From: a bacterium
Lineage (GTDB): Bacteria > Krumholzibacteriota > Krumholzibacteriia > LZORAL124-64-63
DNA length: 64,000 bases
Direction: 5' to 3'
Assembly (NCBI GenBank): GCA_016719645.1
Contig: JADJYS010000006.1
Location: 124,001-188,000, forward strand
Positions 17,520 to 26,312 of the stretch are shown piece after piece (the stretch's first letter is position 1; every line of letters starts with the position of its first letter). A program made the position numbers and the translations under genes. The notes below the pieces were generated by a model, which saw only the letters and a list, made by a program, of their open reading frames with translations, ran no database searches and was not told the origin of the DNA.

Positions 17520-18913
17520 GGGTGCCGCCGTCGGAGATCAGCGGCATCGCCCGCTTCTCGCGGCCACCAGACGCCGGCGCGCCGCGCGTGCCACAACAGC
17601 GCGGCGCTGTCGGTCAGGATCGGACCCGGGGGCAGGTCCCGGCAGCGCGCGACGGCCGTCGGCAAACCGGGCGCGGCGGCGATCGCCCGCTCCCGCGCCT
17701 GATCCCATCCCGGCAGGCGCGCCGGGGTCAGCACCAGGGCGACGGCGCCGGCCGCGACCAGCACGGCGGCGCGCATCGACGATCGCATGGCGGGCCGGAC
17801 CTCCCGCAGCCGGTCGGCGAGCAGCAGCCACAGTTCCCAGGCGGCGGCCGGCAGCAGGACGGCCAGGTGGCGCAGGTCGTGGGAGAAGGGGGCGTAGACG
17901 ATCACCAGCAGCGCGAGGGTCCCGGCCAGCAGCGCCGTCGGCCGCAGCGCGTTGCGACCGCCCGGCCGTCGGACGAACGCCGCGGCGACGCCGGCGGCCA
18001 GCATTCCCCAGGGCAGCCAGTTGTCCAGCCGCGCCAGGTAGTAGACCAGCCCCCGGACGGCCTTGCCGAGCAGCACGTCGGGCCGGCGCAGGAGCGTCGC
18101 GCCGAGCCACTCCGGGCTCTCCCGCAGGTAGGCGGCGTAACCGGGCAGCTCCGCCGTTCCCTTGAGGTGCTCGGCGTAGGCCTGCAGCGCGAAGAACGGC
18201 TGGCCGGTCACCACGAAGTTGCGGATCCACCACGGCGCCATCACGAGCCCCCAGACCGCGGCGGTCCGCAGCAGCGCGCGGCCGCGGCACCCGGTCAGCA
18301 GCAGCCACAGCCAGGGCACCCAGACCAGGTCGGTCCGCAGCAGCGCGACGGCCGCGGCGAGCAGGCCGTCGATCACGGCCGCGGGCGCCGACATCGCAGC
18401 CCCGTCGCGCCGCCGCACCCACAGCAGCAGCAGCAGCAGCGCGACCGGCGTCTCGACCTGGGACCAGCCCGCGGTCATCGCCAGCAACGGGCTCAGCAGC
18501 AGCGTGGCGCACCAGGGCAGGGCGGCGTCGAGCCGGCCCCGTCGCTGCAACGCCGCCACTCCTGCCGCGACCGTCAGGCCGAGCAGCGCCGCGTGGAGCA
18601 GGCGCGTCAGGTCCTCGGCCCGCCGCGGGTCGTCGCCCGACAGGCCGACCGGCAGCGTCAGCAGCACGGGGTAGCCGGGCGGGCGGTGGATCAGCGGCTG
18701 CGGCGCGCGGTCGGCGAAGGGGAACGACAGCGACAGGGGGTAGACCACGTCGTTCAGGAAGCCCTCGCCGCGCACCAGGTGGCGGGCCGTCGCCAGGTGG
18801 GTGTAGAGGTCGCTGCCGGGGGGCGAGGGGGTCGCGGGGTGCGCGGCGATCCAGGCGGCGGTGAAGACGGCGGCGGCCGCCGCGAGCGCCGCCGCGCGGC
18901 GGCCGCCGGACAC
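17477..18913 (-). CDS. GT-C type membrane glycosyltransferase-like protein (ArnT/PMT superfamily)
   Basis: A 478-residue protein with about ten hydrophobic segments. The first extracytoplasmic loop carries SDLYTHLATARHLVRGEGF and later IHRPPGYPVLLTLP, the layout of polyprenyl-phosphate-dependent GT-C enzymes. SPLLAMTAGWSQVETP matches the second conserved loop. The classical family acts at the outer face of the cytoplasmic membrane with a lipid-linked sugar donor. Donor and acceptor are unknown. It follows pyrE on the minus strand by one base, so it may be read from the pyrF transcript, although no functional link is evident. Confidence 0.7.
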   Translation of the reverse strand: MSGGRRAAALAAAAAVFTAAWIAAHPATPSPPGSDLYTHLATARHLVRGEGFLNDVVYPLSLSFPFADRAPQPLIHRPPGYPVLLTLPVGLSGDDPRRAEDLTRLLHAALLGLTVAAGVAALQRRGRLDAALPWCATLLLSPLLAMTAGWSQVETPVALLLLLLWVRRRDGAAMSAPAAVIDGLLAAAVALLRTDLVWVPWLWLLLTGCRGRALLRTAAVWGLVMAPWWIRNFVVTGQPFFALQAYAEHLKGTAELPGYAAYLRESPEWLGATLLRRPDVLLGKAVRGLVYYLARLDNWLPWGMLAAGVAAAFVRRPGGRNALRPTALLAGTLALLVIVYAPFSHDLRHLAVLLPAAAWELWLLLADRLREVRPAMRSSMRAAVLVAAGAVALVLTPARLPGWDQARERAIAAAPGLPTAVARCRDLPPGPILTDSAALLWHARRAGVWWPREAGDAADLRRRHPWLAEAPLVLQHPD

Positions 18914-18914
18914 C

Positions 18915-19490
18915 TCAGGCCGTCCCGCGGCTGCCGGGCTTCACCACGGGCAGGCCCTGGCGGCACAGCGGGCAGTCGTCCGCCGGCCAGGTCACGACGT
19001 CCACCTTCAGCAGGGACGCGACCGGCGCGGGCAGCGCCACGTCCGCCGCGGTGCGGTCGACCAGGGCGGCGGCGCCGACCACGACGCCGCCCGCGGCCGT
19101 GACGATGTCCGCCACCTCCTGCGTCGAGGTGCCGCGGGTGATGACGTCCTCGACGATGAGCGCCTTCTCGCCCTTCTCCAGCGCGAAGTCGCGGCGCAGG
19201 CTCATCGCGCCGTCCTTGCGCTCGGTGAACACGAAGCGGCGGCCCAGGGCGCGGGCGACCTCGTGGCCCAGCAGCAGCGCGCCGAGGGCGGGCGAGACCA
19301 CCACGTCGATGCGCGCCGCGTCGCAGCGCGCGGCCAGACGACGGCCCAGGTCCAGGGCCAGGTCCGGGTACTGCAGCACCAGGGCGCACTGGAAGTAGGT
19401 GTCGCTGTGGCGGCCGCTGCTCAGCAAGAAGTGGCCGCGGCGCAGCGCGCCGAGCTCCGTCATCAGGTCCATCAGGGCGGTGTCGTTCAT
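18915..19490 (-). CDS. pyrE: Orotate phosphoribosyltransferase
   Basis: A 191-residue enzyme that joins orotate to PRPP to give OMP in pyrimidine synthesis. It has the substrate loop FVFTERKDG and the PRPP-binding signature ALIVEDVITRGTSTQE. An SSGRHSDTYFQ segment near the N-terminus is also diagnostic. The C-terminus carries DDCPLCRQG, a CxxC-type pair seen in some longer homologues. Its ATG at 19490 overlaps the pyrF stop (ATGA), so the two consecutive pathway steps are translationally coupled. Confidence 0.95.
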   Translation of the reverse strand: MNDTALMDLMTELGALRRGHFLLSSGRHSDTYFQCALVLQYPDLALDLGRRLAARCDAARIDVVVSPALGALLLGHEVARALGRRFVFTERKDGAMSLRRDFALEKGEKALIVEDVITRGTSTQEVADIVTAAGGVVVGAAALVDRTAADVALPAPVASLLKVDVVTWPADDCPLCRQGLPVVKPGSRGTA

Positions 19491-20236
19491 CGTCGGCACA
19501 ACTCCTCGGTGATGGCGTGCAGGGCGGCGCCGGGGTCGGGGGCCCCGGTCACGGGCCGGCCCACGACCAGGAAGTCGGCGCCGTCGGCGAGCGCCCGCGC
19601 CGGCGTGGCGACGCGGCGCTGGTCGTCGTCGGCGCCGCCGGCCGGGCGGACGCCCGGCGTCACGGCCAGGATCCCGGGGCCCAGGGCCGCGCGCAGGGCG
19701 CGCAGGTCCGGGGGCGCGCAGACGACCCCGTCGCAGCCGGCCTCCCAGGCGAGGCGGGCCAGGCGCACGACGCGCTCGGCCGGGGCGCCGCCGCCCGGCG
19801 CGATCTCCTCGAGCTCCTCCGCGCCGAGGCTCGTCAGCACGGTGACGGCCAGCAGGGCGGGGCGCCGGCCGCCGCCGGACCCGGCGTGCGCGGCCGCGAC
19901 CGCGGCTTCCAGCATGCGGCGCCCGCCGTCGGCGTGCAGGGTGAGCAGGCTCACGTCCAGCGCGCAGGCGGCGCGCACCGCGCCGGCGACGGTGTTGGGG
20001 ATGTCCTTGAGCTTGAGGTCGAGGAAGACGTCGCGGCCCGCGGCGCGCAGGTCGGCCACGACGGCCGGCCCCGCGGCGGTGAACAGCTCCAGGCCGACCT
20101 TGACCAGGCGGCCGCGGGGGCCGAGCGCGCCCGCGAGCCGCAGGGCGTCGTCGCGGCCGGCGACGTCCAGGGCGGTGATGACGCGCTCGTCGACGGGGGC
20201 GCCGCGCAGGGACGCCAGCAGTTGTTCGCGGTTCAT
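19487..20236 (-). CDS. pyrF: Orotidine 5'-phosphate decarboxylase
   Basis: A 249-residue TIM-barrel enzyme making UMP from OMP. Landmarks are ITALDVAGRDDAL, KVGLELF, the catalytic DLKLKDIPNTV (Asp-Lys-Asp charge network), TLHADGG, VTPGVRP and a phosphate-binding GRPVTG near the end. It heads a minus-strand unit pyrF-pyrE-GT-C gene, divergent from serS with 142 bases between. A start at 20236 has no alternative nearby. Confidence 0.95.
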   Translation of the reverse strand: MNREQLLASLRGAPVDERVITALDVAGRDDALRLAGALGPRGRLVKVGLELFTAAGPAVVADLRAAGRDVFLDLKLKDIPNTVAGAVRAACALDVSLLTLHADGGRRMLEAAVAAAHAGSGGGRRPALLAVTVLTSLGAEELEEIAPGGGAPAERVVRLARLAWEAGCDGVVCAPPDLRALRAALGPGILAVTPGVRPAGGADDDQRRVATPARALADGADFLVVGRPVTGAPDPGAALHAITEELCRR

Positions 20237-20277
20237 GGCCGGATGTCCTCGGTCGCGGGACGGCGGCGGGGGGCGAT

Positions 20278-20306
20278 TTGCCTTGCCCGCTCCAGACCGT
20301 TAGTCT
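20278..20306 (+). promoter_or_regulatory. Candidate promoter of serS
   Basis: TTGCCT (20278-20283), 17 bases, TAGTCT (20301-20306). The spacing is ideal and the -10 fits the TAGNNT form. A longer AT-containing segment (CTATACCCTTCTA) follows. It lies 73 bases before the GTG start. Confidence 0.4.
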
Positions 20307-20378
20307 ATACCCTTCTACCAGCCGCCAGGGCCGATTGCAACGTGAAATCAGCCCGCCGACGCGCGGGGGAGGGCACCC

Positions 20379-21638
20379 GTGCTGGACCGGAAATTCCTGC
20401 GCGACAACCGGGACCTCGTGGCCGCCGCCGTCGCCGCCAAGCGCGACTCGGCGGACGTCGACGCCTACTACCGCGCCGACGGGGAGCGCCGGGCCTGCCT
20501 GCAGGAGTACGAGGAGCTGCAGGCCGAGGCCAACCGCGCCAACAAGGCCATCGCCGCCGGCCGCAAGTCCGGCGCCGACACCGGCGCCGACCTCGCGCGC
20601 ATGAAGGTGATCTCCGCCCGCCTCAAGGAGCTCAAGCAGCAGGCCGACGCCGCCGAGGCCGCCGCCGAGGTCCACTACCTGCGGCTGCCCAACGTGCCGC
20701 ACGCGAGCGTGCGCACCGGCGGCGAGGAGGACAACACGGTGGTGCGCACCTGGGGCGAGATCCCCGCGCCCGCCTTCGCCGCGGTGCCGCACTGGGACCT
20801 CGGCGCCGCGCTCGGCCTCATGGACCTCGAGGCCGCCGCCCGCATGTCGGGCTCGGGCTTCACCCTGCTCACCGGCCAGGGCGCCCGCCTCGAGCGGGCC
20901 CTGATCAACTTCATGATCGACGTGCACCTCGAGCAGGGCTACGTCGAGGTCAACGCGCCCTACCTCGTCAACCGCGAGGCGATGACCGGCACCGGCCAGC
21001 TGCCCAAGATGGAAGAGGACATGTACGCCTGCCCGCTCGACGGGCTCTACCTGATCCCGACGGCCGAGGTCCCGGTCACCAACATGCACCGCCAGTCGAC
21101 GCTGGACTGGGAGCGCCTGCCGCTGAAGTACGTCGCCTTCTCGCCCTGCTTCCGCCGCGAGGCGGGCGCGGCGGGCAAGGACACCCGCGGCCTGCTGCGC
21201 GTCCACCAGTTCCACAAGGTGGAGATGGTGCAGTTCGTGCGGCCCGGGACGTCCTACGAGGCCCTCGAGACGCTGACCGACGACGCCGAGGAGATCCTGC
21301 GGCGGCTGGGCCTGCCGTACCGCGTCGTGGCGCTGGCGTCCGGCGACCTCAGCTTCGCGGCGGCCAAGTGCTACGACCTGGAGGCGTGGGCCGCCGGCGT
21401 CGGCAAGTGGCTGGAAGTGTCGAGCTGCAGCAACTTCGAGGATTTCCAGGCCCGCCGCGCCGGGATCCGCGCCAAGGGCCCCGACGGCGCCGTCTTCGTC
21501 CACACCCTCAACGGCTCCGGCCTCGCCCTGCCCCGCGTGCTGGTGGCGATCCTCGAGAACTACCAGACGCCCGACGGGCGCGTCCGCGTGCCCGAGGTCC
21601 TGCGCCCCTACCTGGGCGGACTCGAACACCTCGGGTAA
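20379..21638 (+). CDS. serS: Serine--tRNA ligase
   Basis: A 419-residue class II aminoacyl-tRNA synthetase. The N-terminal coiled-coil arm (about residues 30-100) binds the tRNA long arm. Motif 2 is FSPCFRREAGAAGKDTRGL, with HQFHKVEM following. Motif 3 is NGSGLALPRVLVAILENYQ. The TAEVPVTN segment contributes to the serine site. The GTG at 20379 gives the standard MLDRKFLRDN start. Length is normal. The histidine kinase gene follows after nine bases. Confidence 0.96.
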   Translation: MLDRKFLRDNRDLVAAAVAAKRDSADVDAYYRADGERRACLQEYEELQAEANRANKAIAAGRKSGADTGADLARMKVISARLKELKQQADAAEAAAEVHYLRLPNVPHASVRTGGEEDNTVVRTWGEIPAPAFAAVPHWDLGAALGLMDLEAAARMSGSGFTLLTGQGARLERALINFMIDVHLEQGYVEVNAPYLVNREAMTGTGQLPKMEEDMYACPLDGLYLIPTAEVPVTNMHRQSTLDWERLPLKYVAFSPCFRREAGAAGKDTRGLLRVHQFHKVEMVQFVRPGTSYEALETLTDDAEEILRRLGLPYRVVALASGDLSFAAAKCYDLEAWAAGVGKWLEVSSCSNFEDFQARRAGIRAKGPDGAVFVHTLNGSGLALPRVLVAILENYQTPDGRVRVPEVLRPYLGGLEHLG

Positions 21639-21647
21639 GGAGGCGTC

Positions 21648-22898
21648 ATGGCCTGGTGGCCCGGGACATTGCGGTTCCTGCGCAGGCGCCGGGTCTTCAC
21701 CGCCTACGTGCTGGCCGGCAGCCTGGCGATCCTGATGACCGTCGGCTGGGGGGCGTACCGCCTCGCCGGCCGCGTGGAGCAGCAGGCGCAGCTCTCGACC
21801 TGGCTGCTGTCGCACTTCGCGAGCGTGCACCTCGTGCAGGGGGGGGGCGGCGGCCTGCAGGAAGTCCTGCTGCGCTCGCGCGAGCTGGACGTGCCCTTCA
21901 TCGTGACCGACAACCAGGGCCGCCCGCTGCTGTGGAACTCGCCGGTGGTGGGCATCCCGATGCCGGACTCGCTCGAGACGCTGGCGCGCGTGAACCCCGC
22001 CGGCGGCAACGGCGCCGACCTCGACCGGATCCTGGCGCTGGTGAAGCAGTACGACGCCCGCAACGAGCCCTTCGCCATCACGGACCCGCGCACCGGCCAG
22101 CGCGTGCTGACGCTGCACTACGGGGCCTCGGCCCTGGGCCGCCAGATCCGCTGGCTGCCCTACGCCGAGCTGGCGCTGCTGGCGGTCTTCTTCCTGCTGA
22201 TCGTCTGGGCGCTGAGCCTGCAGCGCGAGGGCCACGAGCAGAAGCTCTTCGCCGGCATGGCCAAGGAGACGGCCCACCAGCTGGGCACGCCCATCACCTC
22301 GATCATGGGCTGGCTGGAGATCCTGCGCGACCGCCGGCCCGACGACGTCGTCGAGGAGCTCGGCCGCGACGTGGCCCGCCTGGGGAAGGTGTCCGAGCGC
22401 TTCAGCCAGATCGGGTCGCGCCCCCAGCTCGCGGACGCCGACCTCGCCGCGACCGTCGAGTCGACCGTCGCCTACTTCCGCCGCCGCCTGCCCCACCTCG
22501 GCGGCCACGTCGCGATCTCGGTCGAGGACCGCCACACCCGCGGCTGCCGCTTCAACCGGGACCTGCTGGAGTGGGTGCTCGAGAACCTGATCAAGAACGG
22601 CATCGACGCGCTGAAGGACGGCGTGGGCGAGATCGTGCTGTCCCTGGACGACGGCCCCGACGGCGCGGTCCTGCTGCGGGTCCGCGACACCGGCTGCGGC
22701 ATCGCGCCCCAGCACCGGAACCGCATCTTCGAGGCCGGGTATACGACCAAGAGCCGCGGCTGGGGGATGGGGCTGGCCCTGGTCCGGCGCATCGTCGTGC
22801 AGTACCACGGCGGGCGCATCCAGATCGAGGAGACGGGCGCGGGGGGGACCACCTTCCTGATCACGCTGCCGGGAGAGGAGCCGTTTGTCGCCGTATAG
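21648..22898 (+). CDS. Membrane sensor histidine kinase, PorY-like partner of the PorX-like regulator
   Basis: A 416-residue kinase with two membrane segments (about 17-37 and 174-196) flanking a periplasmic sensor domain of about 135 residues. The cytoplasmic part has the H-box KETAHQLGTPITSI (phospho-accepting His near residue 208), N-box ENLIKNGIDAL, G1 DTGCGI, F-box-like IFEAGYTT and G2 GWGMGLALVRR. It overlaps the next gene by 14 bases, so kinase and regulator are a cognate pair. In Bacteroidota the PorY-PorX system controls the type IX secretion system; the sensor domain here is not recognised, and the same role is an inference. Confidence 0.85.
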   Translation: MAWWPGTLRFLRRRRVFTAYVLAGSLAILMTVGWGAYRLAGRVEQQAQLSTWLLSHFASVHLVQGGGGGLQEVLLRSRELDVPFIVTDNQGRPLLWNSPVVGIPMPDSLETLARVNPAGGNGADLDRILALVKQYDARNEPFAITDPRTGQRVLTLHYGASALGRQIRWLPYAELALLAVFFLLIVWALSLQREGHEQKLFAGMAKETAHQLGTPITSIMGWLEILRDRRPDDVVEELGRDVARLGKVSERFSQIGSRPQLADADLAATVESTVAYFRRRLPHLGGHVAISVEDRHTRGCRFNRDLLEWVLENLIKNGIDALKDGVGEIVLSLDDGPDGAVLLRVRDTGCGIAPQHRNRIFEAGYTTKSRGWGMGLALVRRIVVQYHGGRIQIEETGAGGTTFLITLPGEEPFVAV

Positions 22899-24441
22899 GA
22901 TCCTGTGGGTCGACGACCAGATCGAGGAGCTGCGCTCCCACGTCGTGTACCTCACCGAGAAGGGCTACCGGGTGGACGGCGTCAACAACGGGCGCGACGC
23001 CGTCGCCATGCTCGCCGGCGAGCGCTACGACGCGGTGCTGCTGGACGAGATGATGCCGGGCATGGGCGGCCTCGAGACGCTGGCCGAGATCAAGAAGGTG
23101 CGCGAGAACGTGCCGGTGATCATGATCACCAAGAGCGAGGAGGAGGACCTGATGCGGCGCGCCATCGGCAGCCGCATCGACGACTACCTGGTCAAGCCGG
23201 TCTCCCCGCTGCAGATCGTCTCGGCGCTCAAGCGCCTGCTCGAGGGGCGCCGCATCCTGGGCGAGCAGGTCAACCGCGACTACCTCTCCCACTACGGCAC
23301 GGTCGCCGGCCGCCTGGCCCGCGCCGCCGCGCCCGGCGACTGGGAGGCGCTCTACGCCGACATGGTGGGCTGGGCGCTGGACCTCTACGCCTACAGCGAC
23401 CACGGCCTGCTGCAGGTCCACGACGAGCAGATCGCGGAGTGCAACCGCGCCTTCGCGCGCTACGTCCGCGACAACTACTCCCGGTGGGTCGGCGGCGCCG
23501 CCGACGCGCCGCTGATGTGCCCCGACCTCTTCCGCACCTGGGTGGCGCCGGAGATCGAGACCGGACGGCAGGTGTACTGGATCGTCATCGACTGCATGCG
23601 CCTGGACCAGTGGCGCCACGTCGAGGACCTGCTGGAGCCCTACTACCACCTCGAGCGCCGCCAGTACTGGTCGATCCTGCCTTCGGCGACGCCGTTCGCG
23701 CGCAACGCCCTGTTCGCGGGTCTCTACCCCCGCGAGATCGCCGAGCGCTACCCGGAATGGTGGCGCGGCTCCAGCCAGCAGCAGCATTCCAAGAACGCCC
23801 ACGAGGAGGAACTGCTCGGCGAGCAGCTGCGCCGCCTGGGCTCCGCCGCCGCCACGAGCTACAAGTACTACAAGGTGTTCGACGCCCGCGACAGCGACGA
23901 CCTCCGCAAGCACCTGGGTTCGCTCGACGGGGTGCGCCTGGTGGCCGCCGTCTACAACTTCCTGGACATCATGGCCCACGGCCGCTCCCAGTCCTCCATC
24001 CTCAAGGAGCTGGCGCCGGACGTGGCGGCCTTCCGCTCGCTGATGCGCAGCTGGTTCGAGCACTCCACGCTCTACGAGGTGCTGAAGCTGCTGGCGCGCC
24101 GCAACGTCACGGTCTTCATCACCACCGACCACGGCTCGACGTGCTGCACGCGGGCCACCACGGTCAAGGGCAACCGCGACACGAGCTCCAACGTGCGCTA
24201 CAAGTACGGCGACAACCTCGGCGTGGACGAGAGGGCGGTCTTCCTGATCAAGGACCCGGAGAGCTGCATGCTGCCGCGCCAGTCGGCCATCGAGAACTAC
24301 GCGGTCACGACCGAGAACGACTACCTGGTCTACCCGACCAACTTCCACGAGTACGAGCGCCTGTACCGCGGCAGCTTCCAGCACGGAGGCATCAGCCTCG
24401 AGGAGCTGATCATCCCGTTCGCGGTCCTGCGACCGCGCTAG
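22885..24441 (+). CDS. porX: PorX-like response regulator with PglZ (alkaline phosphatase-like) output domain
   Basis: A 518-residue two-domain protein. Residues 1-120 form a CheY-like receiver: VDDQ (D10, D11), phospho-acceptor D54 in LLDEMMPG, ITKSEEED with the conserved Thr, and K in LVKPVSP. Residues 200-518 are a PglZ-type phosphohydrolase: WIVIDCMRLDQW, SILPSATPFARNALFAG with the candidate catalytic Thr, ITTDHGS metal ligands and a late FQHGGISLEELI histidine. This architecture is that of PorX, which regulates type IX secretion and has phosphodiesterase activity in Bacteroidota. A TTG start at 22885 is set by GGGAGAGGA upstream and starts at the usual position before RILWVDD. Confidence 0.88.
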   Translation: MSPYRILWVDDQIEELRSHVVYLTEKGYRVDGVNNGRDAVAMLAGERYDAVLLDEMMPGMGGLETLAEIKKVRENVPVIMITKSEEEDLMRRAIGSRIDDYLVKPVSPLQIVSALKRLLEGRRILGEQVNRDYLSHYGTVAGRLARAAAPGDWEALYADMVGWALDLYAYSDHGLLQVHDEQIAECNRAFARYVRDNYSRWVGGAADAPLMCPDLFRTWVAPEIETGRQVYWIVIDCMRLDQWRHVEDLLEPYYHLERRQYWSILPSATPFARNALFAGLYPREIAERYPEWWRGSSQQQHSKNAHEEELLGEQLRRLGSAAATSYKYYKVFDARDSDDLRKHLGSLDGVRLVAAVYNFLDIMAHGRSQSSILKELAPDVAAFRSLMRSWFEHSTLYEVLKLLARRNVTVFITTDHGSTCCTRATTVKGNRDTSSNVRYKYGDNLGVDERAVFLIKDPESCMLPRQSAIENYAVTTENDYLVYPTNFHEYERLYRGSFQHGGISLEELIIPFAVLRPR

Positions 24442-24451
24442 GAGGCACGGC

Positions 24452-24961
24452 ATGGAGCACGCGCTGCCGGATCCCGGGGGCTTCCCGGTCGCGGTGCGCG
24501 CCGGTTCGCCCGCGGCTTCGGCCGCGCTGGGGGAGCGGGCGGCCGGCCTGCTGCGCGGCGGCGAGACGCTGCTGCTGTGGGGCCCGCTCGGCGCCGGCAA
24601 GACGACCTTCGCGCAGGGCCTCTGCCGCGGCCTCGGCATCGGCGACGAGGTGACCTCGCCCACCTTCGCCCTGGCCAACCGCCTCGAGGGCCGCCTCGTC
24701 GTCCACCACCTCGACTGCTACCGCCTCGGGCCGGACGACGACCTGCACGACGTGGGCCTGGACGCGATCCTCGACGAGGTCGAGTCCGGCGCCGCCGTCC
24801 TGCTCGCCGAGTGGCCCGACCCGCTGCTGCCCTGGCTGCGCGACCGCATCGAGCTGCTGGCGACGCCGGGCGCGGACCCGGAGTCGCGCGTCTGGCGTCT
24901 GCGCGGGGTGCCGGAGCTGCCCGGACCCTGGGCCGCGCTGGCGGCGGGAGGCGACGGCTGA
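24452..24961 (+). CDS. tsaE: tRNA threonylcarbamoyladenosine biosynthesis ATPase TsaE
   Basis: A 169-residue P-loop protein that, with TsaB and TsaD, makes the t6A modification of ANN-decoding tRNAs. It has Walker A GPLGAGKTTFAQG, the switch SPTFALANR, HHLDCYRL with a metal-contacting Asp, and LLAEWPD. The family is often about 150 residues, so the C-terminus is slightly long. Its stop shares one base with the tsaB start. TsaD is not in the window. Confidence 0.93.
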   Translation: MEHALPDPGGFPVAVRAGSPAASAALGERAAGLLRGGETLLLWGPLGAGKTTFAQGLCRGLGIGDEVTSPTFALANRLEGRLVVHHLDCYRLGPDDDLHDVGLDAILDEVESGAAVLLAEWPDPLLPWLRDRIELLATPGADPESRVWRLRGVPELPGPWAALAAGGDG

Positions 24962-25749
24962 TGCTGTGCCTGGCCCTGGACACCTCGACGCCCTCGGGTC
25001 GCTTCGCGCTGGCGGAAGGCGGCCGCCTGGTCGGCTACCAGCCGCGCAACGTGACCGGGAGCTACGCCAACGCGCTGCTGGCGGCCGTCGACGCGCTGCT
25101 GGAGGCGGCCGGCCGCGACCGCGCCGAGCTGGGCGCGGTCGGGGTCTGCCGCGGCCCCGGCAGCTTCACCGGCGTGCGCATCGGCGTGGCGACCGCCAAG
25201 GCCCTGGCCTTCGCGCTGCGCGTGCCGCTGTACGCCGTTTCCACCCTGGAGGCGATGGCCGCCGCGATGCTGGCCGAGCGCCCGGACCGCGAGTGGGCCG
25301 TGCCCGCGCTGGACGCCCGGCGCGGCGAGGTGTTCGCCGGGGTCTACCGCCGCGACGGCGACTGGGTCCGCGCCGCGGCCGAGCCCTGCGCGCTGACGGC
25401 CGCCGGCTGGTGGGAGCGGGCGTCGGCGCTGGTGGGCGATCCGGAGGGGCCGGTCTACGCCGGCAGCGGCGCCGCCCCGCTGCTGGGCGAGGGCCCCGAC
25501 CTGCGCCCCGAACTCGCGGCCCGCGGCGAGCCCTGCCTGCGCAGCTGGAGCGCCGCGCACCCGCCGACGGCCATGGCCCTCGCGCTGGCCATGGCGTCGC
25601 CCGCGCCGCGGCTGGCGGCCGCCCACCCCTACACCCTGCGGCCGCTGTACCTGCGGGCCTCCGACGCCGAGATGCTGCGCGGGCTGGACCTCACGCCCGC
25701 CGCACCGCCGCGCCCGCCGTCCGGCGGCGCCGCAGGGCCGCCGTCATGA
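24961..25749 (+). CDS. tsaB: tRNA threonylcarbamoyladenosine biosynthesis protein TsaB
   Basis: A 262-residue ASKHA-fold scaffold subunit of the t6A complex. The N-terminus LCLALDTSTPSGRFAL and the GVCRGPGSFTGVRIGVATAKALA segment are diagnostic. WAVPALDARRGEVFAGVY follows. TsaB has no complete ATP site of its own and works by binding TsaD. ATG 24961 overlaps the tsaE stop, and its own stop overlaps the rimI start (ATGA), giving the familiar tsaE-tsaB-rimI order. Confidence 0.93.
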   Translation: MLCLALDTSTPSGRFALAEGGRLVGYQPRNVTGSYANALLAAVDALLEAAGRDRAELGAVGVCRGPGSFTGVRIGVATAKALAFALRVPLYAVSTLEAMAAAMLAERPDREWAVPALDARRGEVFAGVYRRDGDWVRAAAEPCALTAAGWWERASALVGDPEGPVYAGSGAAPLLGEGPDLRPELAARGEPCLRSWSAAHPPTAMALALAMASPAPRLAAAHPYTLRPLYLRASDAEMLRGLDLTPAAPPRPPSGGAAGPPS

Positions 25750-26198
25750 ACTGCGGCGACGAGATCCTGCTGCGGGAGGGCGTCCCGACCGACCTGCACG
25801 CGATCGCGCGGCTGGAGCGCGCGAGCTTCGCCGACCCCTGGCCCCGCGAGGCGCTGCTCGCCGAGCTGCAGGTCGACCGCCTGCGGCGGCCGCTGGTCGC
25901 CGAGAACGACGGCACCGTGGTCGGGTTCCTGATGGCCTGGTCGGTCGCCGACGAGCTGCACGTCATCAACCTCGCCGTCGACGAGGCCTGGCGCCGGCGC
26001 GGCATCGGCACGCGCCTGCTGGCGGCCGCCTTCGAGGCCGGGCGCGGGGAGGGCTGCGTGCTGGCGACGCTCGAGGTGCGCGCCGGCAACCTGCCGGCCC
26101 TCGCCTTCTACGAGCGGCACGGGTTCCTGCAGGCGGGCCTGCGCCGGCGCTACTACCAGGACGGCGAGGACGCCGTGATCATGACGCGCCAGCTGTAG
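25746..26198 (+). CDS. rimI: Ribosomal protein S18-alanine N-acetyltransferase family (RimI)
   Basis: A 150-residue GNAT acetyltransferase. Motif A, the acetyl-CoA-binding loop, is WRRRGIGTRLL (about residues 79-90), preceded by the ELHVINLAVDE strand. LEVRAGNLPALAFYERHGF is the standard RimI C-terminal motif, followed by RRYYQDGEDAVIM. The N-terminal ARLERASFADPWP also fits. The family acetylates S18 or other N-termini. It ends the tsaE-tsaB-rimI unit and is followed by a terminator-like hairpin. Confidence 0.92.
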   Translation: MNCGDEILLREGVPTDLHAIARLERASFADPWPREALLAELQVDRLRRPLVAENDGTVVGFLMAWSVADELHVINLAVDEAWRRRGIGTRLLAAAFEAGRGEGCVLATLEVRAGNLPALAFYERHGFLQAGLRRRYYQDGEDAVIMTRQL

Positions 26199-26203
26199 GC
26201 GGA

Positions 26204-26236
26204 GCCGCGGCCGGGCTTTACGGCCGCGCGGCTTTT
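26204..26236 (+). terminator. Probable intrinsic terminator after rimI
   Basis: GCCGCGGCC (26204-26212) pairs imperfectly, with a two-base bulge, with the GGCCGCGCGGC segment at 26222-26232, followed by a four-T run. Confidence 0.5.
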
Positions 26237-26241
26237 CCGCC

Positions 26242-26270
26242 TTGTCGCTGCCGCGGCCAGACGTTAACCT
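26242..26270 (+). promoter_or_regulatory. Candidate promoter of accD
   Basis: TTGTCG (26242-26247), 17-base spacer, TAACCT (26265-26270), 43 bases before the accD start and just downstream of the terminator. Confidence 0.4.
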
Positions 26271-26312
26271 GGACTGCCCGCGGGGGGGATCCCGCGCACC
26301 GAGGAGGCCGCC

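Noticed and set aside
18410..18445. A CAG-type microsatellite in the GT-C membrane protein gene
   Set aside because: It encodes a run of leucines in a membrane helix, which is ordinary for GC-rich codon use (CTG).
18915..22955. Very long minus-strand ORF of over 1,300 codons across pyrE, serS and the kinase genes
   Set aside because: It is mostly a shadow of plus-strand genes, caused by scarce stop codons in GC-rich DNA; only its pyrE end is a gene.
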